The notes: generated by a model from the sequence alone, not told the origin. A DNA stretch of 64,000 nt from Albibacillus kandeliae (GCF_003116585.1 NZ_QEHM01000006.1:1-64000), one strand, 5' to 3'. Numbered from the stretch's first letter, positions 15,746 through 24,749 are shown. Translations and numbers: made by a program.

Positions 15746-16015
15746 TTGGAGCAGCAACCGAAAGACCCGCAGAGCCCGTTAGCTCGAAGAGCCGGGATCC
15801 TCTGCAATGACCCCCGCTTCCAGCGCTTCGCCGCTGTCCGTTCTGGCCTCCCCCAAGGCCAGTTCAACGCCTCCGCCACCGCCGAGTATCTCCGGACCTG
15901 CTGCAACGTCGCCAGCCGCCGGGAGCTCGACAGCAGTGCGGAGGCCGCCAACCGATTCCACACCGTCCTAACCGAGTTCGACGCTTGGCGAGGACGGATC
16001 GCCAGCCCGCGTTAA
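15746..16015 (+). CDS. Phage hypothetical protein
   Basis: 89 residues from TTG 15746, which has GGGA eight bases upstream; the only upstream in-frame ATG (15602) would overlap the previous gene by 70 bases. The conserved-looking core is ARRAGILCNDPRFQRFAAVR, then GQFNASATAEYLRTCCNVAS and FDAWRGRIASPR. Similar segments are common in roseobacter prophage early operons, but no function is assigned that I know of. Confidence 0.55.
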   Translation: MEQQPKDPQSPLARRAGILCNDPRFQRFAAVRSGLPQGQFNASATAEYLRTCCNVASRRELDSSAEAANRFHTVLTEFDAWRGRIASPR

Positions 16016-16034
16016 CAGAGAGGATTCACGCGTG

Positions 16035-16454
16035 ATGACAGCAATGAAGCCCCCGGCCACATTCAAGGTCGAAAACAACGATCCCTATCGGATGCGCACC
16101 CTCGAACAGATCCTGTCCCTGTTCGATGGCGGCGACTTCCTCCGCGAACTCATGAAGGACCACCGGCAGCTGCAGGTCGATCTGCTCGACCACAAAGGCG
16201 AGCACGGCGCGAAAGGCTGCTCGGGCAGCATGACAATCACTGTCAGTTATGCGCTTGGCAACTCGGGCGACGTCGCGATGGGTGCCACCGCCACCTTCAA
16301 GGGCCCGAAGAAGCCCCCCTCCAGCGCCGCGGCGTTCATCAACGATCAGGGTGAGCTAACGCTCTACAGCCCGATGATGCGGCAGATGAACGAACCCGTC
16401 CGCGACGTCGCGGACTTCGACCCTGACACCGGCGAGGTCCGCGACGCCGACTAA
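16035..16454 (+). CDS. Phage hypothetical protein
   Basis: 139 residues from ATG 16035; a GTG directly before it at 16032 is also possible, with AGAGAGG upstream. N-terminal helix EQILSLFDGGDFLRELMKDH is followed by beta strands (SMTITVSYALGNSGDVAMGA) and an acidic tail. It precedes the DUF2303 gene by 33 nt, and the pair is often found together in alphaproteobacterial prophages, suggesting shared function in recombination or DNA metabolism (inference). Confidence 0.6.
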   Translation: MTAMKPPATFKVENNDPYRMRTLEQILSLFDGGDFLRELMKDHRQLQVDLLDHKGEHGAKGCSGSMTITVSYALGNSGDVAMGATATFKGPKKPPSSAAAFINDQGELTLYSPMMRQMNEPVRDVADFDPDTGEVRDAD

Positions 16455-16487
16455 CCCCCAACCCTGAAACCCATCGAGAGTGAACCA

Positions 16488-17480
16488 ATGGACTTCGAAG
16501 AGATCCAAACACCCGAGAACACCGCTGAAACCATGCGCAAGGTCATGGAGCAGCTCGGACGCCACGACCCCGTAGACCTTCCCGAGAAGCTCGACCTGTC
16601 CAAAGCGACCATGCTGGCGCTGCCCACGCACCGGAAGATCGAGAACATCACCAGCGACCTGCGCTCCGCCGCCGAGTACCTGAAACCTGCGCGCCGCAAA
16701 GGCACCGCAGCGCTCGAAGAACTCGGGAGCCTGATCCACTGGGCTAACCGCTTCAAGGGCGAGACGTCCGCCCTCTTCGCCAAGCCCGACATGGCGGCGC
16801 CCAAACTGACCTGCATTGCCGACTATCACGCCGAAGGGCCGATCAATCCCGACTCTGTCACTGGCGACGAGACCGCGCGCCATTGCCACCACCGCGCCGT
16901 CTACAGCTTTCCACTCTCGGACGAGTGGAAGGCATGGATCGGCATTTCTGGCAAACCGCTCGACAAGGACGAAATGGGCGAGTTCATCGAGGCAAACGCC
17001 AAGGACATCATGGACCCGACTCCCGCGATCCTGAACCGCGCCGAGAGTGAGCAGAACCAGAGCTGGGAAAACCGCCTGATCAGCACCGCGAACCAGATCG
17101 AGGGCAAATTCGGCCAGCTGTCCCAGCTGCTGCAAATGTCCAAGCAGTTCCAGGTATTCGAGACCAGCGACCTCTCCGTCACCACGAACCGGGATACCGG
17201 CGAGGCCCAGATCATGTTCTCCAGCGAGCACAAGGACGCCGCAGGAAAGCCGCTGAGCATCCCGAACCTGCTCATCATCACCATCCCTGTTTTCCGGGGT
17301 GACGCGCCCTACCGGATGGCCGTGCGGTTCCGCTACCGCAAGAGCGGCAGCACGGTGAAATTCATCATGACGCTCTACAACCCGGAGAAGTCCTTCGAAG
17401 CCGCCTTCAAGCAAGCCGTAGACCGGGCTCAGGAAGCTACCGAGCTGCCCCTCTTCTTCGGCACCCCCGAAAGCGCCTGA
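16488..17480 (+). CDS. DUF2303 (YfdQ-like) prophage protein
   Basis: 330 residues. Features of this family are the early LPTHRKIENITSDLRSA, the RKGTAALEELGSLIHWANRF helix, TCIADYH and HHRAVYSFPLSDEWKAWI, and a C-terminal half with IPNLLIITIPVFRGDAPYRM. YfdQ-like proteins occur in prophage early regions; their role is unknown, although proximity to recombination genes is common. Full length for the family. Confidence 0.75.
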   Translation: MDFEEIQTPENTAETMRKVMEQLGRHDPVDLPEKLDLSKATMLALPTHRKIENITSDLRSAAEYLKPARRKGTAALEELGSLIHWANRFKGETSALFAKPDMAAPKLTCIADYHAEGPINPDSVTGDETARHCHHRAVYSFPLSDEWKAWIGISGKPLDKDEMGEFIEANAKDIMDPTPAILNRAESEQNQSWENRLISTANQIEGKFGQLSQLLQMSKQFQVFETSDLSVTTNRDTGEAQIMFSSEHKDAAGKPLSIPNLLIITIPVFRGDAPYRMAVRFRYRKSGSTVKFIMTLYNPEKSFEAAFKQAVDRAQEATELPLFFGTPESA

Positions 17481-17535
17481 TTTCTCTTTCTGCCCCCTCG
17501 CGAGAGGGGGCAGCGACGGAAAGCAGGAGATCGCA

Positions 17536-17913
17536 ATGCCCTCACCAAAGTACACCGACAAGCTCACCGAGAAGGCCGCCGCACTGCGCGAGGACGGACT
17601 GAGCTATACCGCTATCGCCGAGCGCACCGGCATGTCCGCGAGCGCAGTCTACTATCATTGCCTCAAGCTCGGGGCTGATCACCCGACCCAGTGCGAAAAC
17701 CCGCCCCCATGGACCGGGCCCATGGAGATCAAGCGCGGCAACCACGTTCTGCGTCGTTTCACGGCCGAAGAAGACAAGCGCATCCTGAAAATGGAGCTTG
17801 AAGGTTCGCCCGTCGCCGAGATCGCTCGAGCCCTCGGCCGTAGATCCAACTCGGTCAAGGGCAGACTGATGACCCTTGCTCGCCGCGAGGCGCGGGCCGA
17901 GGTAGCAGCATGA
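17536..17913 (+). CDS. GcrA/Myb-like phage DNA-binding protein
   Basis: 125 residues with two DNA-binding segments: an N-terminal HTH (ALREDGLSYTAIAERTGMSA) and a C-terminal Myb/GcrA-like region (RRFTAEEDKRILKMELEGSP then IARALGRRSNSVKGRLMTL). GcrA is an alphaproteobacterial RNA-polymerase cofactor sensitive to DNA methylation; whether this protein shares that property is unknown. Its stop overlaps the start of the methyltransferase-like gene (ATGA), which makes a functional link attractive. Confidence 0.65.
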   Translation: MPSPKYTDKLTEKAAALREDGLSYTAIAERTGMSASAVYYHCLKLGADHPTQCENPPPWTGPMEIKRGNHVLRRFTAEEDKRILKMELEGSPVAEIARALGRRSNSVKGRLMTLARREARAEVAA

Positions 17914-18569
17914 AGGCCCTGCGTGTCCTGATTGGCTGTGAGACTTCGGGCGTGGTGCGGCGTGCTTTCCTTGAACGGGGTCATGACGCCTGGTCCTGCG
18001 ATCTACTCCCAGCGGATGACCGCAGCAACCGGCACATGCAATGCGACATCCGCGATGTGCTGGGCATGAGCTGGGACCTGCTAGCCGTCATGCATCCACC
18101 CTGCACCCGCCTCTGTAACAGCGGCGTGCGCTGGCTCAGTGCTCCACCCAAGGGCCGCAGCCTACCGGACATGTGGGCGGAGCTCGACGAAGGCGCAGCA
18201 CTGTTCTCCGCCTGCTGGAACGCACCGGTTCCGCGAGTGGCCGTAGAGAATCCCGTGATGCATCGGCATGCAAAGGCGCGGATCGAGAACTATCAACCCG
18301 CAGCGCAGCATGTTCAGCCGTGGTGGTTCGGCGAGCCCGCGTTCAAGGCGACAGGCCTCTATCTGCGTGGCTTACCACCCCTTTCGCCCACCGACAGGCT
18401 CACACCGCCAGACAAGGGAACGGAAGATCACAAACGCTGGTCCGCCATCCACCGCGCCAGCCCCGGACCAGGTCGATGGAAGCAGCGAAGCAAAACCTTT
18501 CCCGGCATTGCCGCCGCCATGGCCGACCAATGGGGCGGCTGGGCGACCAATCAGGAGGCCGCGGCTTGA
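17910..18569 (+). CDS. Phage DNA cytosine methyltransferase-like protein
   Basis: 219 residues. VLIGCETSGVVRRAFLERGH is a motif I-like SAM site, HPPCTRLCNSGVRWL holds the PPC catalytic cysteine motif, and VENPV resembles the ENV motif of C5-cytosine methyltransferases. The target-recognition region and motifs IX-X are very short or missing, so this is a minimal member common in phages; activity and target are uncertain. Coupled to the GcrA-like gene before and the PrtN-like gene after. Confidence 0.65.
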   Translation: MKALRVLIGCETSGVVRRAFLERGHDAWSCDLLPADDRSNRHMQCDIRDVLGMSWDLLAVMHPPCTRLCNSGVRWLSAPPKGRSLPDMWAELDEGAALFSACWNAPVPRVAVENPVMHRHAKARIENYQPAAQHVQPWWFGEPAFKATGLYLRGLPPLSPTDRLTPPDKGTEDHKRWSAIHRASPGPGRWKQRSKTFPGIAAAMADQWGGWATNQEAAA

Positions 18570-18826
18570 ATACGTTCTGGCTACTTACCGCGAAGTATGA
18601 AGGGAACCCGTTGGTTTCCGTTGACGCCCTTCGCGCAGACTACTTCGGCGGCATGAGCCGAGAAGTATTCCTCCGAAAACTGGAAAGCGGCGAAATCCCT
18701 TTACCTCTGACTAGGTTGGGCGAAGGCCAAAAGGCACCCCGCTGCGTCCACATTTCGGACCTCGCGAAGTACATCGACGCCTGCGCAGAGCAGGCCAGAC
18801 AGGAGCTTTCGAGGAAGGTAGGTTAG
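18566..18826 (+). CDS. PrtN-like pyocin/prophage activator
   Basis: 86 residues starting at TTG 18566, which overlaps the previous stop as TTGA and has AGGAGG seven bases upstream. The pattern NTFWLLTAKYEGNPLVSVDA, then DYFGGM, FLRKLESGEIPLPLTRL, QKAPRCVHISDLAKYIDA matches the PrtN family. PrtN activates pyocin genes in Pseudomonas; in prophages related proteins sit at the end near the integrase, where some may act like excisionases. It is the last gene of the early operon. Confidence 0.75.
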   Translation: MNTFWLLTAKYEGNPLVSVDALRADYFGGMSREVFLRKLESGEIPLPLTRLGEGQKAPRCVHISDLAKYIDACAEQARQELSRKVG

Positions 18827-18865
18827 GTGAGGCACGAGGGAAGTATTCCCCAAGGTATGCCTCAC
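18827..18865. repeat. Nested inverted repeat after the PrtN-like gene
   Basis: Outer arms GTGAGGCA (18827-18834) and TGCCTCAC (18858-18865) enclose inner arms GGGAA (18838-18842) and TTCCC (18846-18850). It begins right after the stop codon. No T-run follows, so termination would not be intrinsic; a Rho-type end, a regulatory site or part of the attachment region are possible. The following 18866-19078 is AT-richer, gene-free and is where I place the likely prophage edge. Confidence 0.45.
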
Positions 18866-19078
18866 CCCACAAAATCACCAATTAATTTATAAATCCCAAC
18901 TAGTTAAAGACGCAAAAATCCGATAACAAATCGCCACGTCGTCTGAACGGCGCTTTACGCCCCGTTATGTTGCGCGTCAACCACTCAATCCCCCGGTCAC
19001 ATGGCTGTAACGCGCGCGTCACGCCCGCGTCATATGCATCGGCCATAGGGCAACACAACATATAGTGTGAGAGATGCC

Positions 19079-20011
19079 ATGCCGATCATCAGGATCAATG
19101 CACGAGGGGAACAGGCACATCTGCATCGCGGCAAGCGCAGCGTCGCGGAGGCCATTGCACGCCACGAGGACCAGGGGCCGGTGATCGTGATGATCCACGG
19201 CTACAAGTACCGCCCCGGCGTTCTCCAGCACTGCCCCCATCTCCACATCATGGCGCTGCATCCTCAGGACATGCCGTGGCGTGCGCCCAGCTGGCCGCGC
19301 CAGCTGGGGTTCGGCACCGGCCACGCGGGCGAGGGCCTTGCCATCGCCTTTGGGTGGGACGCGCGCGGCCTGCCCTGGGCCGCGCAGCAGCGCGCCGTGC
19401 AGGCAGGTCGTGCGCTGGCCCGGGTCATGGCCGAGGTGCACCGCCACACTCCCGGGCGCCCCGTCCACATCCTCGCCCATTCGATGGGCATCGAACTGGC
19501 GCTCGAGGCGCTGCACCACCTGCCCGCCGGATCGGTCGACCGGATCGTGTCGATGGCGGGCGCCGGTTTTCTCTCGCGCACGCGCGCCGCGCTGCAGACC
19601 CCGGCCGGGCGCACCTGCGAGTTCTTCAACGTGACCAGCCGCGAGAACGACATGTTCGATTTCCTGTTCGAGCGCCTCGTGGCGCCCGGCGAGCGCGGCG
19701 ACCGAGCGCTCGGCTCGGGCCTCGACCTGCCGAACGTGCTGAACCTGCAGATCGACTGCGATACCACCCGCACCCACCTCGCCCGGCTTGGCACCCCGAT
19801 CGGAGAGCCGGACCGGCGTATCTGTCACTGGTCGGTCTACACCCGCCCCGGCACGCTGCGCTTCTACAACGAGCTGATGCGCCAGCCCGACCGTCTGACG
19901 CTGGCGGCCCTGCGGCGCGGCCTGCCGGAGACCCCGGCCCGGCGCTGGTCACGACTGGTTGCGCTGCCAAACGTCACCCTGCCCTTGCCCGCGGCGCAGA
20001 AAGCGTCATGA
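19079..20011 (+). CDS. Alpha/beta hydrolase, DUF900-like
   Basis: 310 residues from ATG 19079. VIVMIHGYKYRPG is the oxyanion-hole strand and ILAHSMGIELALEAL carries the G/S-H-S-M-G nucleophile elbow; a late CHWSVYTRPGTLRFYNELM region probably carries the histidine. No signal peptide. The substrate cannot be told. It is the first host-type gene after the prophage and reads into the GST gene 24 nt downstream. Confidence 0.75.
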   Translation: MPIIRINARGEQAHLHRGKRSVAEAIARHEDQGPVIVMIHGYKYRPGVLQHCPHLHIMALHPQDMPWRAPSWPRQLGFGTGHAGEGLAIAFGWDARGLPWAAQQRAVQAGRALARVMAEVHRHTPGRPVHILAHSMGIELALEALHHLPAGSVDRIVSMAGAGFLSRTRAALQTPAGRTCEFFNVTSRENDMFDFLFERLVAPGERGDRALGSGLDLPNVLNLQIDCDTTRTHLARLGTPIGEPDRRICHWSVYTRPGTLRFYNELMRQPDRLTLAALRRGLPETPARRWSRLVALPNVTLPLPAAQKAS

Positions 20012-20035
20012 TCCTTCCCGACACGGGAGGCTTTC

Positions 20036-20728
20036 ATGACCATTGACCTATACTTCTGGCCCACGCCCAACGGCTGGAAAATCTCCATCGCGCTCGAGGA
20101 GATGGGCCTCGACTACGAGACCCACCTGGTGAACATCCAGAAGGGCGAGCAGTTCGCACCGGATTTTCTCGCGATCTCGCCCAACAACCGGATGCCCGCC
20201 ATCGTCGACCGCGACGGGCCGGACGGGGCGCCGATCTCGGTCTTCGAGTCCGGTGCGATCCTGCAGTACCTCGCCCGCAAGACCGGCAAGTTCTACGGCA
20301 AGACCGAACGCGAGCGCATCGCGGTGGACGAATGGCTGATGTGGCAGATGGGCGGGGTCGGCCCGATGGCGGGTCAGGCCCACCACTTCCTCCAGTACGC
20401 CCCCGAGATGGACCCACCGCAGGACCTGCCCTACCCCAAGGACCGCTACCGCAAGGAGGTGGCGCGGCTCTACGGTGTCCTCGACAAGCAATTGTCGCAG
20501 CACGCCTTCGTCGCGGGCGACGACTTTTCCATCGCCGACATGGCGATCTGGCCCTGGGCCCACCTGTGGAAACGACAGGAGCAGATGATCGACGACAAGC
20601 CGCATTTCGCCCGCTGGCTGGATACCGTGGCCGCCCGCCCCGGGGTTCAGGCCGGACGCGGGCTGCACGCGGAGCTGCGCAAGACCCTGCCGGACAAGTC
20701 GGCGCAGGAGTTGCTGTTCAAGAGGTAG
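20036..20728 (+). CDS. Glutathione S-transferase, YfcG/YghU-like
   Basis: 230 residues. The N-terminal thioredoxin fold opens YFWPTPNGWKISIALEEMGL, with the TPNG motif of nu-class disulfide-bond reductase GSTs (YfcG, YghU), then NNRMPAIVD and FESGAILQYLA. The C-terminal helical domain has FSIADMAIWPW. It likely acts on glutathione disulfides or peroxides in the cytoplasm. ATG 20036 is preceded by GGGAGG. Confidence 0.88.
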   Translation: MTIDLYFWPTPNGWKISIALEEMGLDYETHLVNIQKGEQFAPDFLAISPNNRMPAIVDRDGPDGAPISVFESGAILQYLARKTGKFYGKTERERIAVDEWLMWQMGGVGPMAGQAHHFLQYAPEMDPPQDLPYPKDRYRKEVARLYGVLDKQLSQHAFVAGDDFSIADMAIWPWAHLWKRQEQMIDDKPHFARWLDTVAARPGVQAGRGLHAELRKTLPDKSAQELLFKR

Positions 20729-20777
20729 CGGCGGAATGGTCTGCCGACCGTGATGGTCGGCGATGCGGGGGTACGAC

Positions 20778-21353
20778 TTAGCGACCGAAGATACGGGAAA
20801 GGAGGCCCTTCTTCTGAGGCTTGGCAATGGTAAGAAAGGCCTCGACATCGCCTTGCTCCAGGTAATGGTCGTGCCTGAAGCCAAAATCCAGTGCGGCCAG
20901 ATCGAGCGGGATATCGAATATGTGGTCGACGCCCTCGCCATCGTTCTGTTGCGCAGAAATGTGCTCTTGTTTCAGGGCCGGAAAGCCTTCCGGCAGAGCA
21001 CCGGTTTGCGACAAATCAAAGATATCATCGCCATCACCAGCGTGTGTTACCTTCCAAACCTGCCGGCCATCTTTCCAGAGTTCGGCCGAACTCCACATAA
21101 CCGTTTCATTTACTTCACAGATATACGTGTCAAACTGCTTCGAAAGCTCAGCTACTCGACCAACAGACTTCTGACCGAAGTCTTCGCTTTCTGACCACAG
21201 CAATGTCCAACCACTCTCTTTGAGCGTGGCAATCCACCAATCGTCGCTTGGCATTTCAGTTACGGGTTCGCCGAGCGTCAAACTCAAGTGGTCCGCGAGT
21301 ATTTCCGGAGATGCCTTGCTGGCAAGATAAGAAACCCTAAACCCCAATTGCAA
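20778..21353 (-). CDS. Hypothetical protein
   Basis: 191 residues, no recognised family. The N-terminus (LGFRVSYLASKASPEILADH) and a central DTYICEVNETVMWSSAELWK look like a small alpha/beta protein of the kind found among immunity-type or SMI1-like orphans, but this is only an impression. The C-terminus ends KKGLLSRIFGR, an amphipathic basic tail. Lower GC than the flanks. It may be acquired DNA. Confidence 0.55.
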   Translation of the reverse strand: MQLGFRVSYLASKASPEILADHLSLTLGEPVTEMPSDDWWIATLKESGWTLLWSESEDFGQKSVGRVAELSKQFDTYICEVNETVMWSSAELWKDGRQVWKVTHAGDGDDIFDLSQTGALPEGFPALKQEHISAQQNDGEGVDHIFDIPLDLAALDFGFRHDHYLEQGDVEAFLTIAKPQKKGLLSRIFGR

Positions 21354-21515
21354 TTCTCCTTAGTAATTCAATTGAAACACTAATACCGGGATTTGCCCCT
21401 TGCAATAAAAGACAAGGGGCCGGATCTTTGATTTTTTGCGATGGACTCCCAGCGCCCCATGCCGCCGAGCGCCAAGGGCGCTGCCCTGTTCCGGAACGCC
21501 CCTCCCTCCCCCACG

Positions 21516-21546
21516 AAAAAGGCCGGAGGTTTCCCCCCGGCCCTTT
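21516..21546 (-). terminator. Intrinsic terminator of ileS
   Basis: On the minus strand the arms GGCCGG/CCGGCC (21521-21526 and 21537-21542) form a GC stem followed by TTTTT (21516-21520). It lies just after the ileS stop at 21554. Confidence 0.8.
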
Positions 21547-21553
21547 CCCTATC

Positions 21554-24529
21554 TCAGCTCAGCGCGTCGTTGCAGCGGTTGCAGACGCCTGCGTGGCTGT
21601 GGGTGCCGACGTCGGGAAGGATCTTCCAGCAGCGCTGGCACTTGTCTCCGTCGGCCTTCTCGAAGACCACGCCGACCCCCGGCACTTCCGGCAGGCGGAA
21701 GGCATCGTTCGGCATCGGGTCGCCGGTCAGGTAGATGGCCGAGGTGATGCAGATATCGTCGAAGGCGATGGATTTCAGCGCCGCCAGCAGGTCGGCCTCT
21801 TCGACGTGCACCACCGGAGCCGCTTCGAGCGAGGCGCCGATGACCTTTTCGGTCCGCTGGATTTCCAGCGCGGCGGTCACCACGCGGCGGGCGCGGCGGA
21901 CACCGGCCCACTTGGCGGCAAGCGCGTCGTCACGCCATGCGGCGGGCGTCTCGGGCATGTCGACCATGTGGACCGAGCTGTCCTCGCCCGGAAAGCGCTC
22001 CAGCCAGACCTCTTCCATCGTGAAGACGAGGATCGGGGCCAGCCAGGTGGTCAGGCGGTGGAACAGCAGGTCCAGCACGGTGCGCGCTGCCCGGCGGCGG
22101 GTGGTGTCGCCGTCGCAATAGAGCGCGTCCTTGCGGATGTCGAAGTAGAAGGCCGAGAGTTCGACGGTGGCGAAGTTGAACACCGCGCTGAACACGCCCT
22201 GGAAGTCGAAGGACTTGTAGCCCGTCTTGACCACCTCATCGAGTTCGGCAAGGCGGTGCAGCACCCAGCGCTCCAGTTCGGGCATCTCGGATGCCTCGAT
22301 GCGGTCGGCCTCGGTGAAGTCCGCAAGCGAGCCGAGCATGTAGCGCATGGTGTTGCGCAGGCGGCGGTAGCTGTCGGCGACGCCCTTCAGGATCTCCGGC
22401 CCGATCCGCTGGTCGGCGGTGTAGTCGGTCTGGGCCACCCAGAGGCGCAGGATGTCGGCGCCGTACTGCTTGATGACTTCCTCGGGCACGATGGTGTTGC
22501 CGAGCGATTTGGACATCTTGTTGCCCTTCTCGTCCAGCGTGAAGCCGTGCGTCACCACGTTGCGGTAGGGCGCGCGGCCCTTGGTGCCGCAACCCTGCAG
22601 CATGGAGGAGTGGAACCAGCCGCGGTGCTGGTCGGTGCCTTCCATGTAGACGTCGGCGATGCCGTCCTCTGTCCCGTCCGCGCGGTCGCGCAGAACGAAG
22701 GCATGGGTCGAACCGGAGTCGAACCAGACGTCGAGCACGTCGAAGACCTGCTCGTAGGCCTCCGGGTCGACGATCCCGTCGAGCACCTTGGCCTTGAAGC
22801 CCTCGGTGAACCAGACATCGGCGCCCTCGGCCTCGAAGGCGGCGACGATGCGTGCGTTCACCTCGGCGTTGCGCAGCAGGTAGTCGGCGTCGGTCGGCAG
22901 CGCCCCTGCCTTGGTGAAGCAGGTCAGCGGCACGCCCCAGGCGCGCTGGCGCGAGAGCACCCAGTCGGGACGGGTTTCCATCATCGAGTGCAGGCGGTTG
23001 CGCCCCGTCTGCGGGGTGAACTTGACCAGCTGGTCGATCGAGGCCAGCGCCCGTTCGCGGATGGTGCTGCCGTAGCTGCCCATGCCGTCATCGAGCGTGC
23101 GGTCGATGGCGGCGAACCACTGCGGTGTGTTGCGGTAGATCACCGGCGCCTTGGAGCGCCAGGAGTGCGGGTAGCTGTGCTTGATCTTGCCGCGCGCCAG
23201 CAGGCCGCCGACCTCGATCAGCTTGTCCATGACCGCCTTGTTGGCGTCGCCTTCCCAGCTGCCGTTCTTGGCCTTGTTGCGCAGGATCTGCCGGCCACCG
23301 AAGAACGGCAGGTCCTCGCGGAAGGAGCCGTCGTCCATCACGTTGTAGGTGATGACCTGCTCCAGCATCCCGAGATCGCGGTAGAGCTCGTATTCCTCCA
23401 TCCCGTGCGAGGGCGCGCAGTGCACGAAGCCGGTGCCTTCCTCGTCGGTGACGAAGGGCGCGGCGCGGAAGTCGCGGACATCGTCCCATTCGCCGTTTGC
23501 GCCTTCGGCGCCCGCCAGCGGGTGCTGGAGCGCGAGGGCGGCCAGTTCCTCGGTGGGCACGTCGCGGACGCGGGTCCACTGGCCGTCCTCGAGACGGGCC
23601 TTGGCAAAGGTCTGCGCCGCCAGCTTGTCGGCCAGCAGGTATTTCTCGCCGACCTTCAGCCAGCATTCCTCGGGCGTGCCGGTGACCTCGTAGAGGCCAT
23701 AGGCATAGTCCGCGCCGAAGACGACGGCCTTGTTCGACGGGATGGTCCAGGGCGTGGTGGTCCAGATCACCACGTAGGCCCCCAGAAGATCACCCGCGTC
23801 CCGGGCCTGCCCCGGGACCTCGTCGCCAGAGGCCCCGGCGCCAAGGCCGGGGCGGTTTTCAACCACCTTGAACTTCACCCAGATGGTGAAGCTTTCCTTG
23901 TCGTGGTACTCGACCTCGGCCTCGGCCAGCGCGGTCTCTTCCACCGGCGACCACATCACCGGCTTGGAGCCCTGGTAGAGGGTGCCGTTCATCAGGAACT
24001 TCATGAACTCGTCGGCGATCACCGCCTCGGCGTGGAAGTCCATCGTCAGGTAGGGGTTGGCCCAGTTGCCGGTGACGCCAAGGCGCTTGAACTCCTCGCG
24101 CTGGATATCGACCCAGCCCTCGGCGAACTTGCGGCATTCCTGGCGGAAATCGACGATCGGCACCTCGTCCTTGTTCTTGCCCTGGGCGCGGTACTGTTCC
24201 TCGATCTTCCACTCGATGGGCAGACCGTGACAATCCCAGCCGGGGACGTAACGGCTGTCGAACCCCATCATCTGGTGGCTGCGGACGATCATGTCCTTGA
24301 TGGTCTTGTTCAGCGCGTGGCCGATGTGCAGGTGGCCGTTGGCATAGGGGGGACCGTCGTGCAGCACGAAGGAGGGGCGGCCCTCCTTCTCGCGCAGGCG
24401 GTCGTAGACGCCGATCTTGGCCCAGCGCTCCAGCCACTCGGGCTCGCGCTTGGGCAGGCCCGCGCGCATCGGGAAGTCGGTCTTGGGCAGGTTCAGCGTG
24501 TCTTTGTATTCAGGTGTGTCGGCGCACAT
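21554..24529 (-). CDS. ileS: Isoleucyl-tRNA synthetase
   Basis: 991 residues, full length for the bacterial type with a C-terminal zinc finger. The class I signature is NGHLHIGHAL (HIGH type) near residue 60 and the KMSKS loop is GNKMSKSLGN. The editing domain lies between. The C-terminus carries two Cys pairs, CQRCWK and CNRC, for the zinc site. Charges tRNA-Ile and edits valine. ATG 24529 is chosen. A 220-nt gap upstream should hold its promoter. Confidence 0.97.
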   Translation of the reverse strand: MCADTPEYKDTLNLPKTDFPMRAGLPKREPEWLERWAKIGVYDRLREKEGRPSFVLHDGPPYANGHLHIGHALNKTIKDMIVRSHQMMGFDSRYVPGWDCHGLPIEWKIEEQYRAQGKNKDEVPIVDFRQECRKFAEGWVDIQREEFKRLGVTGNWANPYLTMDFHAEAVIADEFMKFLMNGTLYQGSKPVMWSPVEETALAEAEVEYHDKESFTIWVKFKVVENRPGLGAGASGDEVPGQARDAGDLLGAYVVIWTTTPWTIPSNKAVVFGADYAYGLYEVTGTPEECWLKVGEKYLLADKLAAQTFAKARLEDGQWTRVRDVPTEELAALALQHPLAGAEGANGEWDDVRDFRAAPFVTDEEGTGFVHCAPSHGMEEYELYRDLGMLEQVITYNVMDDGSFREDLPFFGGRQILRNKAKNGSWEGDANKAVMDKLIEVGGLLARGKIKHSYPHSWRSKAPVIYRNTPQWFAAIDRTLDDGMGSYGSTIRERALASIDQLVKFTPQTGRNRLHSMMETRPDWVLSRQRAWGVPLTCFTKAGALPTDADYLLRNAEVNARIVAAFEAEGADVWFTEGFKAKVLDGIVDPEAYEQVFDVLDVWFDSGSTHAFVLRDRADGTEDGIADVYMEGTDQHRGWFHSSMLQGCGTKGRAPYRNVVTHGFTLDEKGNKMSKSLGNTIVPEEVIKQYGADILRLWVAQTDYTADQRIGPEILKGVADSYRRLRNTMRYMLGSLADFTEADRIEASEMPELERWVLHRLAELDEVVKTGYKSFDFQGVFSAVFNFATVELSAFYFDIRKDALYCDGDTTRRRAARTVLDLLFHRLTTWLAPILVFTMEEVWLERFPGEDSSVHMVDMPETPAAWRDDALAAKWAGVRRARRVVTAALEIQRTEKVIGASLEAAPVVHVEEADLLAALKSIAFDDICITSAIYLTGDPMPNDAFRLPEVPGVGVVFEKADGDKCQRCWKILPDVGTHSHAGVCNRCNDALS

Positions 24530-24749
24530 CGGTGGCGTCCTTCGTCGGTGATCTGGCGTGAAATTGGTGCGGTCGGTGCGAGGGCTCGAACACCTTTGCC
24601 CGGCGGCTCGTGGATCAGAGCGCCGGGATACTAATTCGACGGATAATGAGGCTCGTGTAGCTCATGGGGCGCGTTATAGGCACGCCGGCACGCAGGGTAA
24701 AGTCCGCCAGAGCAGGCCGGGGCCCGAAATACACGGGGAACCGGGCCTT

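Noticed and set aside
21395-21420. Inverted repeat GCCCCTTG/CAAGGGGC upstream of the 21353 gene
   Set aside because: Perfect 8-bp arms, but no gene reads into it from the left on the plus strand, and the T-rich stretch after it is interrupted. Kept only as a note.
21428-24634. Long plus-strand reading frame (1068 codons) opposite ileS
   Set aside because: It covers ileS antisense and is low-complexity His/Gly/Val-rich. ileS has all family motifs on the other strand.
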